Assembly (NCBI GenBank): GCA_007570785.1
Contig: ML662449.1
Span: 12,587,564 to 12,651,563 of the forward strand
Origin: Antilocapra americana
Taxonomy: Eukaryota; Chordata; Mammalia; Artiodactyla; Antilocapridae
Reading direction: 5' to 3'
Length of the DNA stretch: 64,000 nt
Shown here: positions 1-12,045 of the stretch, piece after piece
Numbering within the stretch: the stretch's first letter is position 1
Layout of the letters: each line of letters starts with the position of its first letter
Notes under the pieces: model-generated
What the model was told of the DNA's origin: nothing
Seen by the model: the letters and a program-made list of their open reading frames with translations, nothing else
Database searches by the model: none
Position numbers and translations under genes: made by a program

Positions 1-20
1 GGCCACCTGGGAAGCCCTCC
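1..20 (-). mobile_element. Bov-tA SINE end, cut by window edge
   Basis: The first bases (ccacctgggaagccc) match the terminal box of the ruminant tRNA-Glu-derived SINE read on the minus strand. The rest of the element would lie outside the window. Confidence 0.4.
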
Positions 21-569
21 TTAATCCATACAAGGAATTCAATTTCCCCTTTATCTAAAATGTTGGGGTCATGAAGCAAGACAGGGTAAATAGCTAGAAA
101 GAGGAGTTCTTTACCAGGTTATCTTCTTCAAGCTGTGATTGCTTACTTTCATCATATAAAAATCTTCTAGTACATGTGAGACAGGATAGGAATAAATATT
201 CATGTAAACATAGAATCACATCTAACATGAGTACACCCACTCCACTCTTCCTTCAGAAGACTGCCCCAGAAACCATGCGTGATGCATGACTTTCTGACAC
301 ATAGACTGAGGGCACCCATGTAAGTCCATCCATAATTAAACTTTATAAAATAAATGTAACATGTTGGCCCCTCATCCCAAATGATCATCCTAAGTTAACT
401 GAAGGATCTGTGATCCATTCTTTGGTTTTTATGTTCTAAGCATTAACCCTGTATAGCAAATCGGATCCCTAAAACACTACATAATCCAACTGTATTATTC
501 TATCTCCCACTCCCTCTTTCAGAATTACTCCTGTACAAGCATACTCTACGGCCATGCCCTCAGAATTTT
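21..569. other. No gene or repeat recognised
   Basis: AT-rich unique-looking sequence. Short frames on the minus strand have no recognisable domain. I see no splice-flanked exon, tRNA or known repeat. Confidence 0.5.
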
Positions 570-1985
570 ACTCAGACATTCTTACAACAGATATTTGAAT
601 ATCCACTGTGCACCAGGCTCTATTATAAACAGTGTGTGATATAGCAGGGAAAGACAAACACCAAAACCCTGCCTTTGTGGGGTTTTGTGTTTTAGTGAGA
701 AAGATGGAAATGAACAAGATAATGTAAAAATTCAGTATGATAGATAGCAGTGCTGAAGAGACAGATAATGCAGAAAAGGGAGATACAGATGTCATGTGTG
801 ATTTGTGTGAGTGTGTGGAGTGTTTACAGTATTAAGTAGGAGGGCAAGAACTCCACTGGAAAGTTAATATTGAGTTAAGATCTGAAGGAAGTGGCTACTT
901 AGGAGAAGAGCATTTAGGCAGAAGGAACACTGATTGCAAGGGTCCTGACACAGGAAGATGCTTGAAGTTATTCTATAACAGGCAAGAGGCCAGCGTGAGC
1001 ATGTGGGTAAGAACAGGAAGAAGAGGAACAGGTTAGGAACAGGAGGTAAAGCAACGGAGGAGGAGTGAGGCCTGGGCATGAACTAGATCTCAGAGTGCTT
1101 CCTGGGACTTCTGGCTTTTATACTGAATGAGACTGGGGCCCATGGGAGGATTTTGAGCAGGGGAATGACAAGTTCACACTTACATGTTAATCGAATTGAA
1201 GTAGACTGAAGTGGAGCAGGGAGACCAGTTAGGAGACTGTTGCAGTAATCCTGGGGGGAAATGGTGACTTAGGTCAAAGTGGACACAATGGAGCTGATTT
1301 GAAAAGTAACCAGAATCTAAGTATGTTTTGAAGGCAGAGCCGACAATATTTGCTGGCAGGTCAGATAAGGGGTATGAAAGAAAGAATAGGAGTCAAGGAC
1401 AACTTGGTTTAATTAGCCTGCAAAGGTCCAAATAGTCAAGGCTATGGTTTTTCCAGTAGTCATGTACGGATGTGAGAGTTGGACTATAAAGAAAGCTGAG
1501 CACCAAAGAATTGATGCTTTTGAACTGTGGTGTTGGAGAAGACTCTTGAGAGTCCCTTGGACTGCAAGGAGATCCAACCAGTCCATCCTAAAGGAGATCA
1601 GTCCTGGGTGTTCATTGGAAGGACAGATTGGAAACTGAAACTCCAATACTTTGGCCACCTCATGCAAAGAGTTGACTCATTGGAAAAGACCCTGATGCTA
1701 GGAAGGATTGGTGGCAGGAGGAGGAGGGGACGACAGAGGATGAGATGGCTGGATGGCATCACCAACTTGAGGGACATGGGTTTGGGTAGATTCCGGGAGT
1801 TGATGATGGACAGGGAGGCCTGGCGTGCTGCGATTCATGGGGTCACAAAGAGGTGGACACGACTGAGCACCTGAACTGAACTAAACTACTAGAAGGATTA
1901 AATTGTTGGTTAGTGAAGTAGAGAACAGTTTGTGTGGGAGGAGGTACTGGTTGTGGAACTTAGTCTGGGACATTCAATGGAGGCT
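570..1985 (+). repeat. Old mammal-wide interspersed repeat, family unassigned, split by BovB
   Basis: A purine-rich block containing phrases that recur in the blocks at 9.4-12.4 kb and 48.2-49.7 kb. Examples are 'gcaggggaatgacaag' near 1,158, 'gggagaccagttaggagac' near 1,219 and 'ttttgaaggcagagccgac' near 1,326. It opens with an L2/MIR-like 'ccactgtgcaccaggctc' phrase. A BovB 3' end interrupts it at 1,421-1,887, after which about 100 bp of the same block seem to continue. I cannot name the family with certainty. Confidence 0.55.
1421..1887 (+). mobile_element. BovB LINE, 5'-truncated 3' end
   Basis: The plus strand encodes the C-terminal tail of the BovB polyprotein. A frame at 1,444-1,638 gives YGCESWTIKKAEH...[21 protein letters not shown], and after a frame slip 1,527-1,874 gives [15 protein letters not shown]...[17 protein letters not shown]. 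It ends in the BovB 3' signature 'ctgaactgaacta'. This is a degenerate non-LTR retrotransposon remnant of the RTE clade, with no endonuclease or catalytic RT core left. It is inserted into the old repeat at 570-1,985. Confidence 0.93.
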
Positions 1986-2682
1986 TCTCTTAAACAAAAT
2001 GTTTACCAAAACCATCTCTGCTTTTTTCTTTTAAACTACTGTCAGAGTTCTAATTATCATGATCAGTGACCCCCATGTATCCCATGCTAGCTTGGAAGCA
2101 AAAAAGTATTCCTCCTGGTTAAGGGCCAGCTTCCTTTCATTTAAACAGTCGGGGTACCTCTGTCTTTGCTTTGGCTGCCCTCTGAGGAAATGAAGTTCTA
2201 TTTTCAACCACAGTAGCTTCCTTTAGCCAGCATGTTCTGATACAGTTTTTCTCCCTTATTCATATATACCTTTGTCCTTAGCTCTAGGCTTTTTTTTTTT
2301 TTTTTAAACGTTCTCAGTTTTATTGAAGCTTAATGTTTTGCTGCTTCAAATCCTTCCGGGCACCAGCAGAGCACAGTGGTGTTTGTTTTTTAATTTGAAT
2401 ATTTAAATGTTAACAGAAAACAAAGTATTCTTGAACCTATTTTATAAGTCCAGATTTTAATATCCAGCTTCCCTTCAGGAAATATGTTTGTATTTGATAA
2501 TATTGTCAGAAGGTGCAGTAAAGAAGATAAAAAGAGTTATTTTAGTAATCATTGTAAAATATTATGTCCAAACATCCTGTTAGATGCTATGTTGGAAACA
2601 ACACGGGTTTGTTTAGAGTGGTGTTAGATTGTTAGCCCAGCTATGTGTGTTAAACTACAGCATAAAACCTCCTCACTGCTAA
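1986..2682. other. No gene recognised; T-rich tract
   Basis: Unique-looking AT-rich DNA with a T run near 2,289-2,305. I see no coding exon or clear repeat. Confidence 0.45.
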
Positions 2683-3215
2683 CATTTGAGCATTTACTGT
2701 GTGCCTAGCACTATTCTAAATGCATCATTCTAAGTATCTTATTGATGTTCTTTAAAACTCAAAACAACCTTAGGAGATAGGAACTATCATCTTTTTTTTT
2801 TTAGTGGAGTATAGTTGATTTACAATGTTGTATTTCTGCTGTACAACAAGATGAATCAGTTTCACATACCCACTCATATATATATCCACTCTTTTTTTAG
2901 CCTCTTTCCCCATATAAGTCATTATAGAGTATTAAGGAGAGCTCCCTGTTCTATACAGTAAGGACTTATTAGTTAGCTGTTTTATATATCATACTGTGTA
3001 TATGTCAGTCCCAGTCTCCCAATTTATCTCTCTCCCCTCTTACGCCTGTAACCATAAGTTCGTTTTCCACATCTGTGTATCTCCATTCTTACAGTAGAAA
3101 CCAGGCACAACAGTATCTTGTAATTTGCCCAACAGTCACATGTGTCGTAACTAGAGGAGTCAAAATTTGGAACTTGGAAGTCTTGCTCCATACCTATGTA
3201 CATAGCCACCACATT
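2683..3215 (-). repeat. MIR/L2-type repeat split by an L1
   Basis: The left part (2,683-2,791) carries 'gagcatttactgtgtgcc' and 'aggagataggaactatcatc', and the right part (3,092-3,215) carries 'aatttgcccaacagtcacat' and 'actagaggagtcaaaatttg'. Together they reconstruct the usual MIR order on the minus strand. The L1 at 2,792-3,091 separates them, so the L1 is younger. Confidence 0.7.
2792..3091 (-). mobile_element. L1 3' UTR fragment
   Basis: An 11-T tract at 2,792-2,802 (a poly-A tail read on the minus strand) is followed by 'gtggagtatagttgatttac' and 'gctccctgttctatacag'. These are recurrent phrases of artiodactyl L1 3' UTRs, also present at 13.55 kb and 30.8 kb. No ORF remains. Confidence 0.85.
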
Positions 3216-3584
3216 TTGCTGTCCGCTTCCCCCTTTTAATCAACTTTAAGCAGTTTTAAGATGGCTTATAGAAATTAACTAAGGATATTAAACGTCAATA
3301 GCAAAAATTTTCAGAACAAAAGCGAAAGGAATTTGGTATTAGTAACAGAATAAGAGAACCGGCAGTGTCATGAGTACATGAATAGTTTTAATGAAGGCCT
3401 GTAAACTTGGTCAAGGTGAGTCACAAATTGATTTAGTGCAACGATGTTCAGTAGGTTATTCAGTAAGGGGTATTCTGATCCATGCAGCTGCCTGGAAGGT
3501 AACAACATATCCACTGCTGCAAAAACTTGTCATCATTTCTGGTTTTGCAACCAGAGAAATTCACATTCAGGAAGTAGTGCCATT
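3216..3584. other. No gene recognised
   Basis: AT-rich sequence without identifiable repeat or coding potential. A plus-strand frame starting at 3,391 runs into the neighbouring L1 and has no protein homology that I recognise. Confidence 0.45.
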
Positions 3585-3729
3585 CCTTCATATAAGTAGA
3601 TTCATGCAGTATTTGTCTTTCTGTGACTTGCATGCTTCATTTAGCATAATGTCCTGAAGGTTCATCCATGTTGTAGCATATTGCAGGATTTCCTTTTTTT
3701 AAGGCTGAGTAGTATTCCAGTGTATGCAT

Positions 3730-3767
<38 letters not shown>

Positions 3768-4385
3768 CTATTTATCTATTGGATATATAGGTGTTCCACT
3801 TGTGAATAGTGTGCAGTGAACAAGGGAGTGCCAATATCTCTTCAAGATTCTGATTTCAGTTCCTTTTGATAAATACTTAGAAATGGGATTATTGGATCAT
3901 ACGATAGTTTTGCTTTCCATGATGGTTGCACCATTGGATGTTCTGACCTAGAGTGGGCAAGGGTTCTAGTTTCTCCACCTCCTTGTTAATACTTTATCAT
4001 CTTTCATTTTTTTGATAATAGCAACCTGACAGGTGTGAAGTGATATATCATTGTGGTTTTGATTTTATTTCCCTGATGATTAGTGAGAGTGAACATTTTT
4101 TCCTGTACTTGCTGGCCATCTGTATGTTGTCTTTAGAGAAATATCTATTAAAGTGCTTAGCCCATTTTTTGGTCAGGTTATTAGTTTATTTTACTACTGA
4201 GTTATAAGAGTTTCTTACCTACATGGTTTGTAAATGTTTTCTCTTAAACCATAGGTTGTTTTTCCATTCTGTTGTTTCCTTTGATGTGTAGAAACTTCTT
4301 AGTTTGGTGTGTCCCACTTGTGTATTTTTGTTTTTGTTATCTGTGGTTTTAGTGTCATATCTGCTGCTTCTCCACTTTAATGATG
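3585..4385 (-). mobile_element. Old L1 ORF2/3' fragment
   Basis: Minus-strand L1 ORF2 C-terminal DNA, recognisable by 'ggctgagtagtattccagtg', 'tgataatagcaacctgacag' and 'ccctgatgattagtgag'. All frames are broken by stops. A (TG)n microsatellite has grown inside it at 3,735-3,765. Confidence 0.88.
3735..3765. repeat. (TG)n microsatellite
   Basis: About 15 uninterrupted TG units inside the old L1; likely length-polymorphic. Confidence 0.95.
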
Positions 4386-5245
4386 AAACACATTGAAAGA
4401 ATTCTTTCCCAGGTTGATAAAGAACTGCCATGATGCCTGGCATATGTAGATGGTCAAAAGCTATTTCTTACATAATTACAGAAAAATGGTAGAACTCTAT
4501 AAACTGTTAAACTGTCCAAAACAGTTTTAGTAGGAGCATTTACAGAAACAGTCAAACAAATGAATGTTACATAAGCTGTTTATTTAATCAGATAATGTGT
4601 TTTCTTTGGCTGAAAAGACAAAAATGGAAAAGGGGGAGACACTGGAAAAAGTGACAGTTACTAGAATGTTAACAAGGTAGCAAGGAGAAAACCCATGGAT
4701 GGTGTCAAAAGAGAACAAAAAGAATTATCCTGGAGAGAGAGAAGTACCAATTATAGCCCCAAAGTATGCCATCCATAAATTCAGTATTTTGTGCCTTTTA
4801 TTGGTTAGTGAAGGCACATAAGACAGCTAAGATTGAATGGGAAAATTAAGACCTGCCAACCTTTGAATTTCCTAAAGTTGTGCTATATTATATTGCTGTA
4901 TAACTACTAATAAAAATATAGAATATAAACTAGAAAGGATCTTGGCAATTAAGTTACATGTGAGAAATCATGGCCTTGTTAGTAGCTACTGGTTGATAAA
5001 ATCTGGTACTAGAACTGCGATGCCCTGTGCCCCCTAATACTCTTGATTATCATGAACTTGATTCACCAAGATTCAGTTAAATCCCCATGTTTTGTTTGTT
5101 TAGGTAGCGATAAGTACATTGTACTTAAATCATTTTTATTTTTGAATTTAAAGTGTCAGCAGAGTTAAAACGTCAATTCTCATTGTCATGTAAACAATGG
5201 TTCCTGAAAGTAGAGGGTGGTCAGTTTCTGAATTCTTTTCATTAA
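4386..5245. other. No gene recognised
   Basis: AT-rich DNA. A short stretch near 4,400-4,470 may be the tail of an old repeat. No coding exon, RNA gene or clear mobile element is seen. Confidence 0.45.
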
Positions 5246-5653
5246 AAGGCTACCTGGTTCTTTATATCTGTGTCTCTTTTGCTCTCTCACATAATGGGCT
5301 CATCGTTACCATCTTTCTAAATTCCATATATATGCATTAATATACTTTATCAGTGTTTTTCTTTCTGACTTACTTCACTCTGTATAATAGGTTCCAGTGT
5401 CATCCACCTCATTAGAACTGATTCAAATGCATTCTTTTTAATAGCTGAGTAATATTCCATTGTGTATATGTCCTGCAGCTTTCTTATCCATTCGTCTGCC
5501 GGTGGACATCTAGGTTGCTTCCATGTCCTAGCTGTGGTTGATTCATGTCAATGTATGGCAAAAACCACTACAATATTGTAAAGTAATCAGCCTCCAATTA
5601 AAATAAATAAATAAATTCGGTGGCGGGGGGGAGGTGGGGAAGGCTACCTAGTT
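5246..5653 (+). mobile_element. Bovine-type L1 with inverted 5' segment and TSD
   Basis: The 3' end lies on the plus strand at about 5,533-5,615 ('atgtatggcaaaaacc', 'caatattgtaaagtaa', then aaataaataaataaa). The upstream part, 5,260-5,532, is L1 ORF2 in the opposite orientation ('agctgagtaatattccattg'). The flanks are aaggctacctggtt (5,246-5,259) and aaggctacctagtt (5,640-5,653), a 14-bp target-site duplication with one mismatch. This is the structure expected from twin priming. A G-rich stretch of about 24 bp between tail and right TSD is unexplained. Confidence 0.85.
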
Positions 5654-6430
5654 TGGAAATGACAGAAAAGAAAAGAAAATCAAAGAGTTGTTCAGTAGTT
5701 TCACTTACAGCCCTCTGGTCTCTACGTGGTCTCGACCAGCAAGAGTGCTCACTCAGTGACGAGGCACTTACTTTACTTTTCTATTCATTGTGAGGTTAGC
5801 ATAGTTGTTTTGTATATTGCATCTCTGCAGGAATGCAACACATTCAGATACCCTTCATTTTCAGTAGGCTCCTTGGTCAGTTGACCTTTGGAAAATAAGT
5901 TATTTGAAGTAGTGATTGTAATGTCACTTTATTGTCAATTCAGAATTTCTCTTAGTCCACAGTGTAACTGAATAATAATATCAACCTAAACCCATAAAGT
6001 TGTTTAAATCTTGTATCATGAGGGCAGATCTTCAGGTGGAGAGAGAGGAGTTAAACTGGGCTAGATATAAGAGAAGACATTTCCACAGGAAGGCCATTAG
6101 AGACCTATATAGCTGGTAGGAGCTCCCAAGGCAGGGATGGGCTCTCGTGGCAGCTGAGAGGGTCATGGGAGGAGTTGTCTGCTGTGAATCTTGGTAATAT
6201 GTTAGTTTCCCAAAGTAATTCCTTCCAAAGTTGAGTTTATATTAGGGTTTGGAATGGGAAGTTAGAGAACTTGTGGCCCCCACCAGGGACCCATAGTAAT
6301 TATCCAAATGTCCAGGTATGGAAATTATAGGCAAGAATCATAACATCCAAAGACAGGCAGTTGCTTGTATTCCCCCTACCTCGCAATCAATTTCTCTCTC
6401 TCTCCCTCTCTTCTCCCCACTGTGTATGCA
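5654..6430. other. No gene recognised
   Basis: Mixed-composition DNA with no recognisable coding exon or repeat; a pyrimidine-rich tract lies near 6,390-6,420. Confidence 0.45.
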
Positions 6431-6526
6431 TGCTAAGTCACTTCAGTCATGTCCGACTCTTTGTGACCCTGTGGAGCCAGCCAAGCTCCTCTGTCCTTGG
6501 GGATTCTCCAGGCAAGAATACTGGGG
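6431..6526 (-). mobile_element. Bov-tA SINE, truncated
   Basis: 'tgctaagtcacttcagtcat', 'gtccgactctttgtgaccc' and 'ccaggcaagaatactgggga' are the minus-strand Bov-tA body. The tRNA-like head is missing. Confidence 0.92.
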
Positions 6527-9419
6527 ACTCACATTCCAAACACACACTCCCAATTTTGGTATAAATATAGGTTCTCATGATGACTTTTTTAAAGAAACAA
6601 TGTTCCTTCAGTGTGTTAATTCTAACAAGTTTTTTAGTGTAATTTCTATATTATTCACACTGAATGAATGCAGATGTTAATTATATTTTTTATTGATTTC
6701 ATTCAAAGAACTGAACTGTGGCAAGAAGCCCTGCGTCGGGTGTACTGTTCAATGTTGGTATTTAGTTGTAGAGGTAATGTAATGAAACTGTGAAGTGATA
6801 TTTGTGGTATGATGAAATGAAAGTCAAAGATACTACTCTTGGGATGTGGCCTTTTGGAGAGAAGCGCTAAAGGACCGTTTACTGCTTTGCTACATGTTAC
6901 AGGATTTTTTTAAGTTTGAAAGTTAACAATTAAGAGTTTGTTTGAAGGTGCTTTTATGGTTTCGTCATTGCTACTGACTTCAAATATGGCCATATTTATT
7001 TACCAAAGTGTTTTAATTCCTTTAAGTACAAAAGAGCCATTGAAAATGTTGTCTGGGTGGAATTTCACAAAAACAGGGAATTCTTCAGACAAGGCATGAG
7101 TCCAAGCCTTAATCCAGTCTGGCCTCAGATACCATTCCTTAGATGTTCTTTTATCAGAGTTGGTAACAATGGGCAGTTATTCATTGTAAATAGAGCCTAA
7201 GAGTGAGGAGAGTGAGAAAATACCAAGATATACAGTCCCCCTTTGGAGAGGATCTAGTTATACCAAAACCAGCATTTCCTGTAATTTTGTAACACACTTT
7301 TATGTTTAACTCCTTGACTCTGTCTGTCATGAATCTTATAACCTGATATCCTATAGGAACAGGAAAATCCAACCCTTTGGCATCAGTTAATACTCATTCT
7401 ACCTTAGTTCCTTAGGACTTTGCTGCTGGTCCTATGTGGGGAACTAGACTTGTGAGAGCAGATGGTCCCAGACTAATAAATTATGGTCTCTTCAATTGGG
7501 GAGCTCAGTAGCTTCTTTGATACACAACAAAGGCAAAGAACTTTACATGAATTATTAAGCTATCTTCAGTCTAAGGACCTTTTTAATCATTCCATGGCTA
7601 ATGGAAATAATATTCCAAATTATTCATAGCTGAAACACCTCTGAAAGTTTGGGGGACAGTATAGTTTGGAGAACAGTTCAGAGGAATGACCTAACATGTC
7701 AGATTCCCTAACAACAATTTCCAAAGAACTGTCTCTATGGGCCTGTGTTGGAATTTAATTATCTGTTGACCTGTGTCACTACTTTAAACATCTTTTTGAT
7801 CTGCAAACATGTTTGGTTGTAATGGGAATTCAAACAGAAAATCTATCTTAACCTTCTGACGCATTCCTTCATTATGAATTACACCTGCTTACCAAGGAAA
7901 TAGACTACCAAATGGGAGAAATGTGACTGAAAGCATTGATATAACATGTGGTAGTTTAAACTTTCAGCCTAAGAATGTTACATTAATACAACTTTTGTCA
8001 TTTTCATTTGCTCATTAGGGCTGACATTTTGAGCTACCAGTTAGCCTACTGGGTTCCCAAATAACCTTGGTCTGAGTACACTTATAACCACAGGACCCAG
8101 CATTTACTGGAGAAGGTGTCCACAATAGCAAGAAGCTATCTCATTGAGTGAGGACATTTCCAGAAAATCTGTTTTATGACTTTTTGTTTGTTTCTCTTTT
8201 ATGTGAAAAGGTCTGTACTTGGAGAACTTATATAAGTAAACAATATGGAATCTTAGATGGTGACAACTTCATCTTCCTGATTGGCAAGAATACACTGACT
8301 TTAAGGCCCTCTTTCATTTGCTTCTGTTTGCATGGTTCCTTTCCAGCCAGCACAGCATTTCTGAAATGCCAGCATTTGCTTTCTGGTGTTGTATCTAAGC
8401 AAACTAAGCTTATATGGGTACCAACAAGGTAACACCATGCTTTTGTGCAATTCCAGAAGACTAATTCTCTAAATGAAGTCAGAGATTGTGGAGTTGGTGT
8501 GATATTTGATCTAAAATTTGATCTCCTTCCTGGACCAATTATTTTTTCATGGAGAAAAACCCATTCTGTGACTAGCAAACAGGTACCAGGGGCTATATGT
8601 AATATATACTGGAATGAATGGATAAGAATGAGTAAGTAGTGTAATGCATCATGATCAATATGATTAGAAAAATAGCTCAGAGCAAAATTCTTTCCAATGT
8701 CTTCAAAGAGTGATGTGGTTTGGACCTGTGTGGTTGAGACAGAAGCTATTTATCTGATTTCATGCTGTTTCTTTAAAGCTAGAGGGCCTTTGGCAACAGA
8801 GTAAAGGCTACCCTCTTGAATGGCAGTCTGTGCAAGAGAATAAAATACTTGCAGGAGGTAAAGTTTTGATCCTTCATAAAACTTGAAGATGGGAAGAGTA
8901 AGAGGATGTTTTGCATAGAGTAAGCCTTCAGTGAAATATTCATTGAATATTTGAGCAAAACTAGGTCCTTCATGAAGGATGAAGGGTCATTTTTAATTTT
9001 CCAGCAACCTTGGAATCACAAGACAGGAGAGAGGAACTTCACTCTTGAATGGAATAGGAGACTAATGAGAGTCTTTGCTGACGGTTGTGATGTACCTTTG
9101 TCTCTCTCCTTGTTCTGTGGGAGTCCTGGAGAAACCTCAGAGAAGAAGTCTGTTGACAACTTACATTGGAAAGCAAGAGCTGATTTTAATTTGGTCTTTT
9201 TCTCTGCATGAACATCAGAATTTACAGTGCTCTGTTAAACTCAGTGATTTTTTTTAAAAAAAAATTAAATAAAATGTCTGGAGAGAGGGATTCTTTAATT
9301 TCACTCACCAAGAGAGCTGTTGTTCCACTGAATACCTTCTAATTGCCTGACTAGTCAGACATGTTTATCCACCGGGAAGGGAAGTATATCTTGAATACCA
9401 AATCCCTACTTTGGGTTCA
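6527..9419. other. Repeat-poor stretch of about 2.9 kb, no gene recognised
   Basis: The longest low-repeat block in the left half. Frames of 60-116 codons occur on both strands (for example 8,148-8,432 plus and 8,228-8,578 minus), but they overlap each other and show no domain I recognise. No exon boundaries or RNA genes are evident. Old degraded repeats may be present. Confidence 0.45.
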
Positions 9420-9542
9420 TTTAGTCAACAGAAATATTTTGAGCATCTAGTATGTGAGAGGCAATGAAGATATAAAGATGAACCAAATTGATGTGGTACC
9501 TACCCTCATAATGTTAAAAATCTAGTAGAAGGGAGCAAGGTG

Positions 9543-9690
9543 GGGATTCCGTAGTAGCTCAGCCGGTAAAGAATCCACCTGCAATGCAGGACCACTCCAG
9601 TATTCTGGCCTGGAAAATTCCATGGACTGTACAGTCCACAGGGTCACAAAGAGTGGGACACAACTGAGCAACTTTCACTTTCACTTTTCA
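9543..9690 (+). mobile_element. Bov-tA SINE
   Basis: 'agctcagccggtaaagaatc' (the tRNA-like box) leads to 'ctggcctggaaaattccatg' and 'gactgtacagtccacagggt', ending in (ctttcactttca). Flanks caaggtgg and caagttgg are a possible imperfect TSD. An internal section after 'caatgcaggacc' is deleted. Confidence 0.93.
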
Positions 9691-9956
9691 AGTTGGCAAT
9701 TACACTATGTGTAAGTACTATGACAGAAATAATGCCCTTTTAAGAGCACATAGGAGGGTCACCTGACCAGACCTGGGAGGTCAGAGAAGACTGACCTGAA
9801 GGAAGAGGGAAGCAGCCGAGGATGGGGAGGGGTGAAAGGTGGGGGCAGTGGGAACAGGATTCCCAGCAAGGGACCAGCTTGTGCAGAGGCTGAGCACTAA
9901 TAGAGAGCAGTACATATTTGAGGAACTGAAATTAAATTGGCTGAGTGGGGAGTGGG

Positions 9957-10162
9957 CTTCCCAGGTGACTCAGTGATTAAAGAACCAACCTATCAATGTG
10001 GAGAAGACAGGTTTGATCCCAAGGTCGGGAAGGTCCCCTGGAGAAGGAAATGGCAACCCACACCAGTGTTCTTGCCTGGGAAATTCCATGGGCAGAGGAG
10101 CTTGGTGAGCTGCAGCAGATGGGGTGGCAAAGAGTCGGACACAACTTAGCAACTAGACAAAG
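9957..10162 (+). mobile_element. Bov-tA SINE
   Basis: Near-complete: 'gggcttcccaggtgactcag' head, 'cctggagaaggaaatggcaa' middle and 'caaagagtcggacacaactt' end. Flanks resemble each other (agtggggagt and agtggagagt), suggesting a 10-bp TSD with one change. Confidence 0.95.
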
Positions 10163-10486
10163 TGGAGAGTTTAAAAAAAAGCAAGGGAGGAGGAAATGAT
10201 ACAGGCAGGAAACTCATCAGACAGGGCTTTTGAAAGCCAAGGTGTTCTTGAGACTTATCCTGATAACCATAGGGAGACAGGGAATGACAAGATCAGATCT
10301 GCACTTTTGAAACATCACTCTCTGACTACTATAGAGAACAGGTATGCAAGCCTGGATGCAGAGAATCAAAATGTTGCAGGAGAGCCCAAGTGAGAGGTGA
10401 TGGGGAACTGCACAGAGAAAGTAGCAGTGGGAATCAAGAGAGGTGGATGGATTCTAAATATTTAATGCATTAAAAAGTAAACTGGG

Positions 10487-10600
10487 GGAATTCCCTGGTG
10501 GTCCAGTGGTCCACTGCACTTCCACTGGGTCTAGGTTCAATCCCTGGTCTGGGAACTAAGAGCTCATGACCTTCCCTTCCCAACCCCACCTCCCACCAAA
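10487..10600 (+). mobile_element. CHR-type SINE
   Basis: 'attccctggtggtccagtgg' and 'tctgggaactaagagctcat' match the head of the cetartiodactyl tRNA-Glu CHR SINE class. It is degraded toward a C/A-rich end. Confidence 0.75.
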
Positions 10601-11057
10601 TGTAAACTTGGTAGGACTTCATGAGTCACCAGACTACACAGGAGCCAAGACTCTGGCTCAGGCAACTAGATAGATGGCAGTTCATTCCCAGTATGGGATA
10701 ACAGAAGAGCAGGTTTATAGGGAAGAAGAGGAAGGTGCACATGATTTGAGATCACTGTTAACTATCCATGATGCTCTTCTGTTGGCACTTGAATGTATGA
10801 GTGTGAAACCCAAAGTAAAATCCACCTTGAAGATATGGATTTGGAAATCATCAGCCTTAGGTCTTATAGGTGCCTGAGAAATCCCAAGAAGCTGTGGGGG
10901 ATGTCAGGTGGAACAGTGAGATTAAGAGGTAAAGTGGGAGAAGAGAAACCCATAGCAAAAAGAGATGTCAGAGGAAAAATACAGAAAGCCAGAAGAGACC
11001 AATGATGTGGAAGTCAAGAGAAGAGAATGTGGTTCAAGAGGGCTGGTTTACAGCATC

Positions 11058-11268
11058 ATGTTGTTGTTCAGTTACTAAGTTGTGTCTGACTCTTTGCGAC
11101 CCCATGGACATAGCCTGCCATGCTCTCCTGTTCATGGGATTTCTCAGGCAAGAATACTGAAGTCGGGTGTCATGCCTTCCTCCAGAGGACCTTCCCAACC
11201 TAGGAACTGAACTCACATCTCCTGCACTGGCAGGTGAATTCTTAAACACTGAGCCACCAGGAAAGCCA
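11058..11268 (-). mobile_element. Bov-tA SINE
   Basis: 'gttgttgttcagttactaag', 'gactctttgcgaccccatgg' and 'aacactgagccaccaggaaa' give a nearly full-length minus-strand copy. Confidence 0.95.
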
Positions 11269-11779
11269 TTACTGAGGAGCAAATAAGTCAAGGGCTGAGA
11301 ACTATTCATTTGATTTAGCTACAAGGAAGGTGTTTGTGACTTTGACAACTGCATTTTCATAGAGTGAGAGGAACAGAAGCCATTCTTCAGAAGTTTGAGG
11401 AAATCTTGAGGGTGAAGAAGTAGAGACCTGGAAAAGTCAAATAGTTTGGTTATGGAGGGGAGGAGATGGAAAAGGAGAAGCAAGGGAGGGAAGGAAGAAA
11501 GTAGGAAACGGGAGAAGTACGAATGGGAGAGGAGGAGAGGGGAGAAAACTGGACAGAGACACAAGAGTGAAGGAAAGATTTTTGTGTTTGCATTAGAGCT
11601 ACTTAAGGATGTTTGAAGGCTGAAAGGAAGGAGCCAGTGGAGGATGGAAGATAATGGATAGAGTGTAGGATGTAGGAAACTGGATCCATAGCACATGGAA
11701 AGAATTGGCCTGAGACAAGCTAATTTCACTATAACTGAAGGAAAGAGAAGAAAACAATAGTGTGAATATAAACAATGTT

Positions 11780-12045
11780 CAATTCAATTCAGTTGCTCAG
11801 TCATGTCTAACTCTTTGCGACCCCATGGACTGCAACATACCAGGCTTCCCTGTCCATCACCAACTCCCAGAGCTTCCCCAAACTGGTGTCCATTGAGTCA
11901 GTGATGCCATCCAGCCATTTTATCCTCTGTTGTCCCCTTCTCCTGCCTTCAATCTTTCTCAGCATCAGGGTCTTTTCCAATGAGTCAGTTCTTTCACATC
12001 AGGTGGCCAAAGTATTGCAGCTTCAGCATCAGTCCTTCCAATGAT
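11780..12045 (-). mobile_element. BovB LINE 3' end
   Basis: Starts with 'caattcaattcagttgctca' (the BovB 3' terminus on the minus strand) and runs to 'cagcatcagtccttccaatg'. Flanks aacaatgtt (11,771-11,779) and aataatgtt (12,046-12,054) look like a 9-bp TSD with one mismatch. Confidence 0.92.

Noticed and set aside
11319..11729. A 136-codon Ser/Leu-rich minus-strand frame
   Set aside because: It is the complement of a purine-rich stretch in the old repeat; low-complexity composition explains it.
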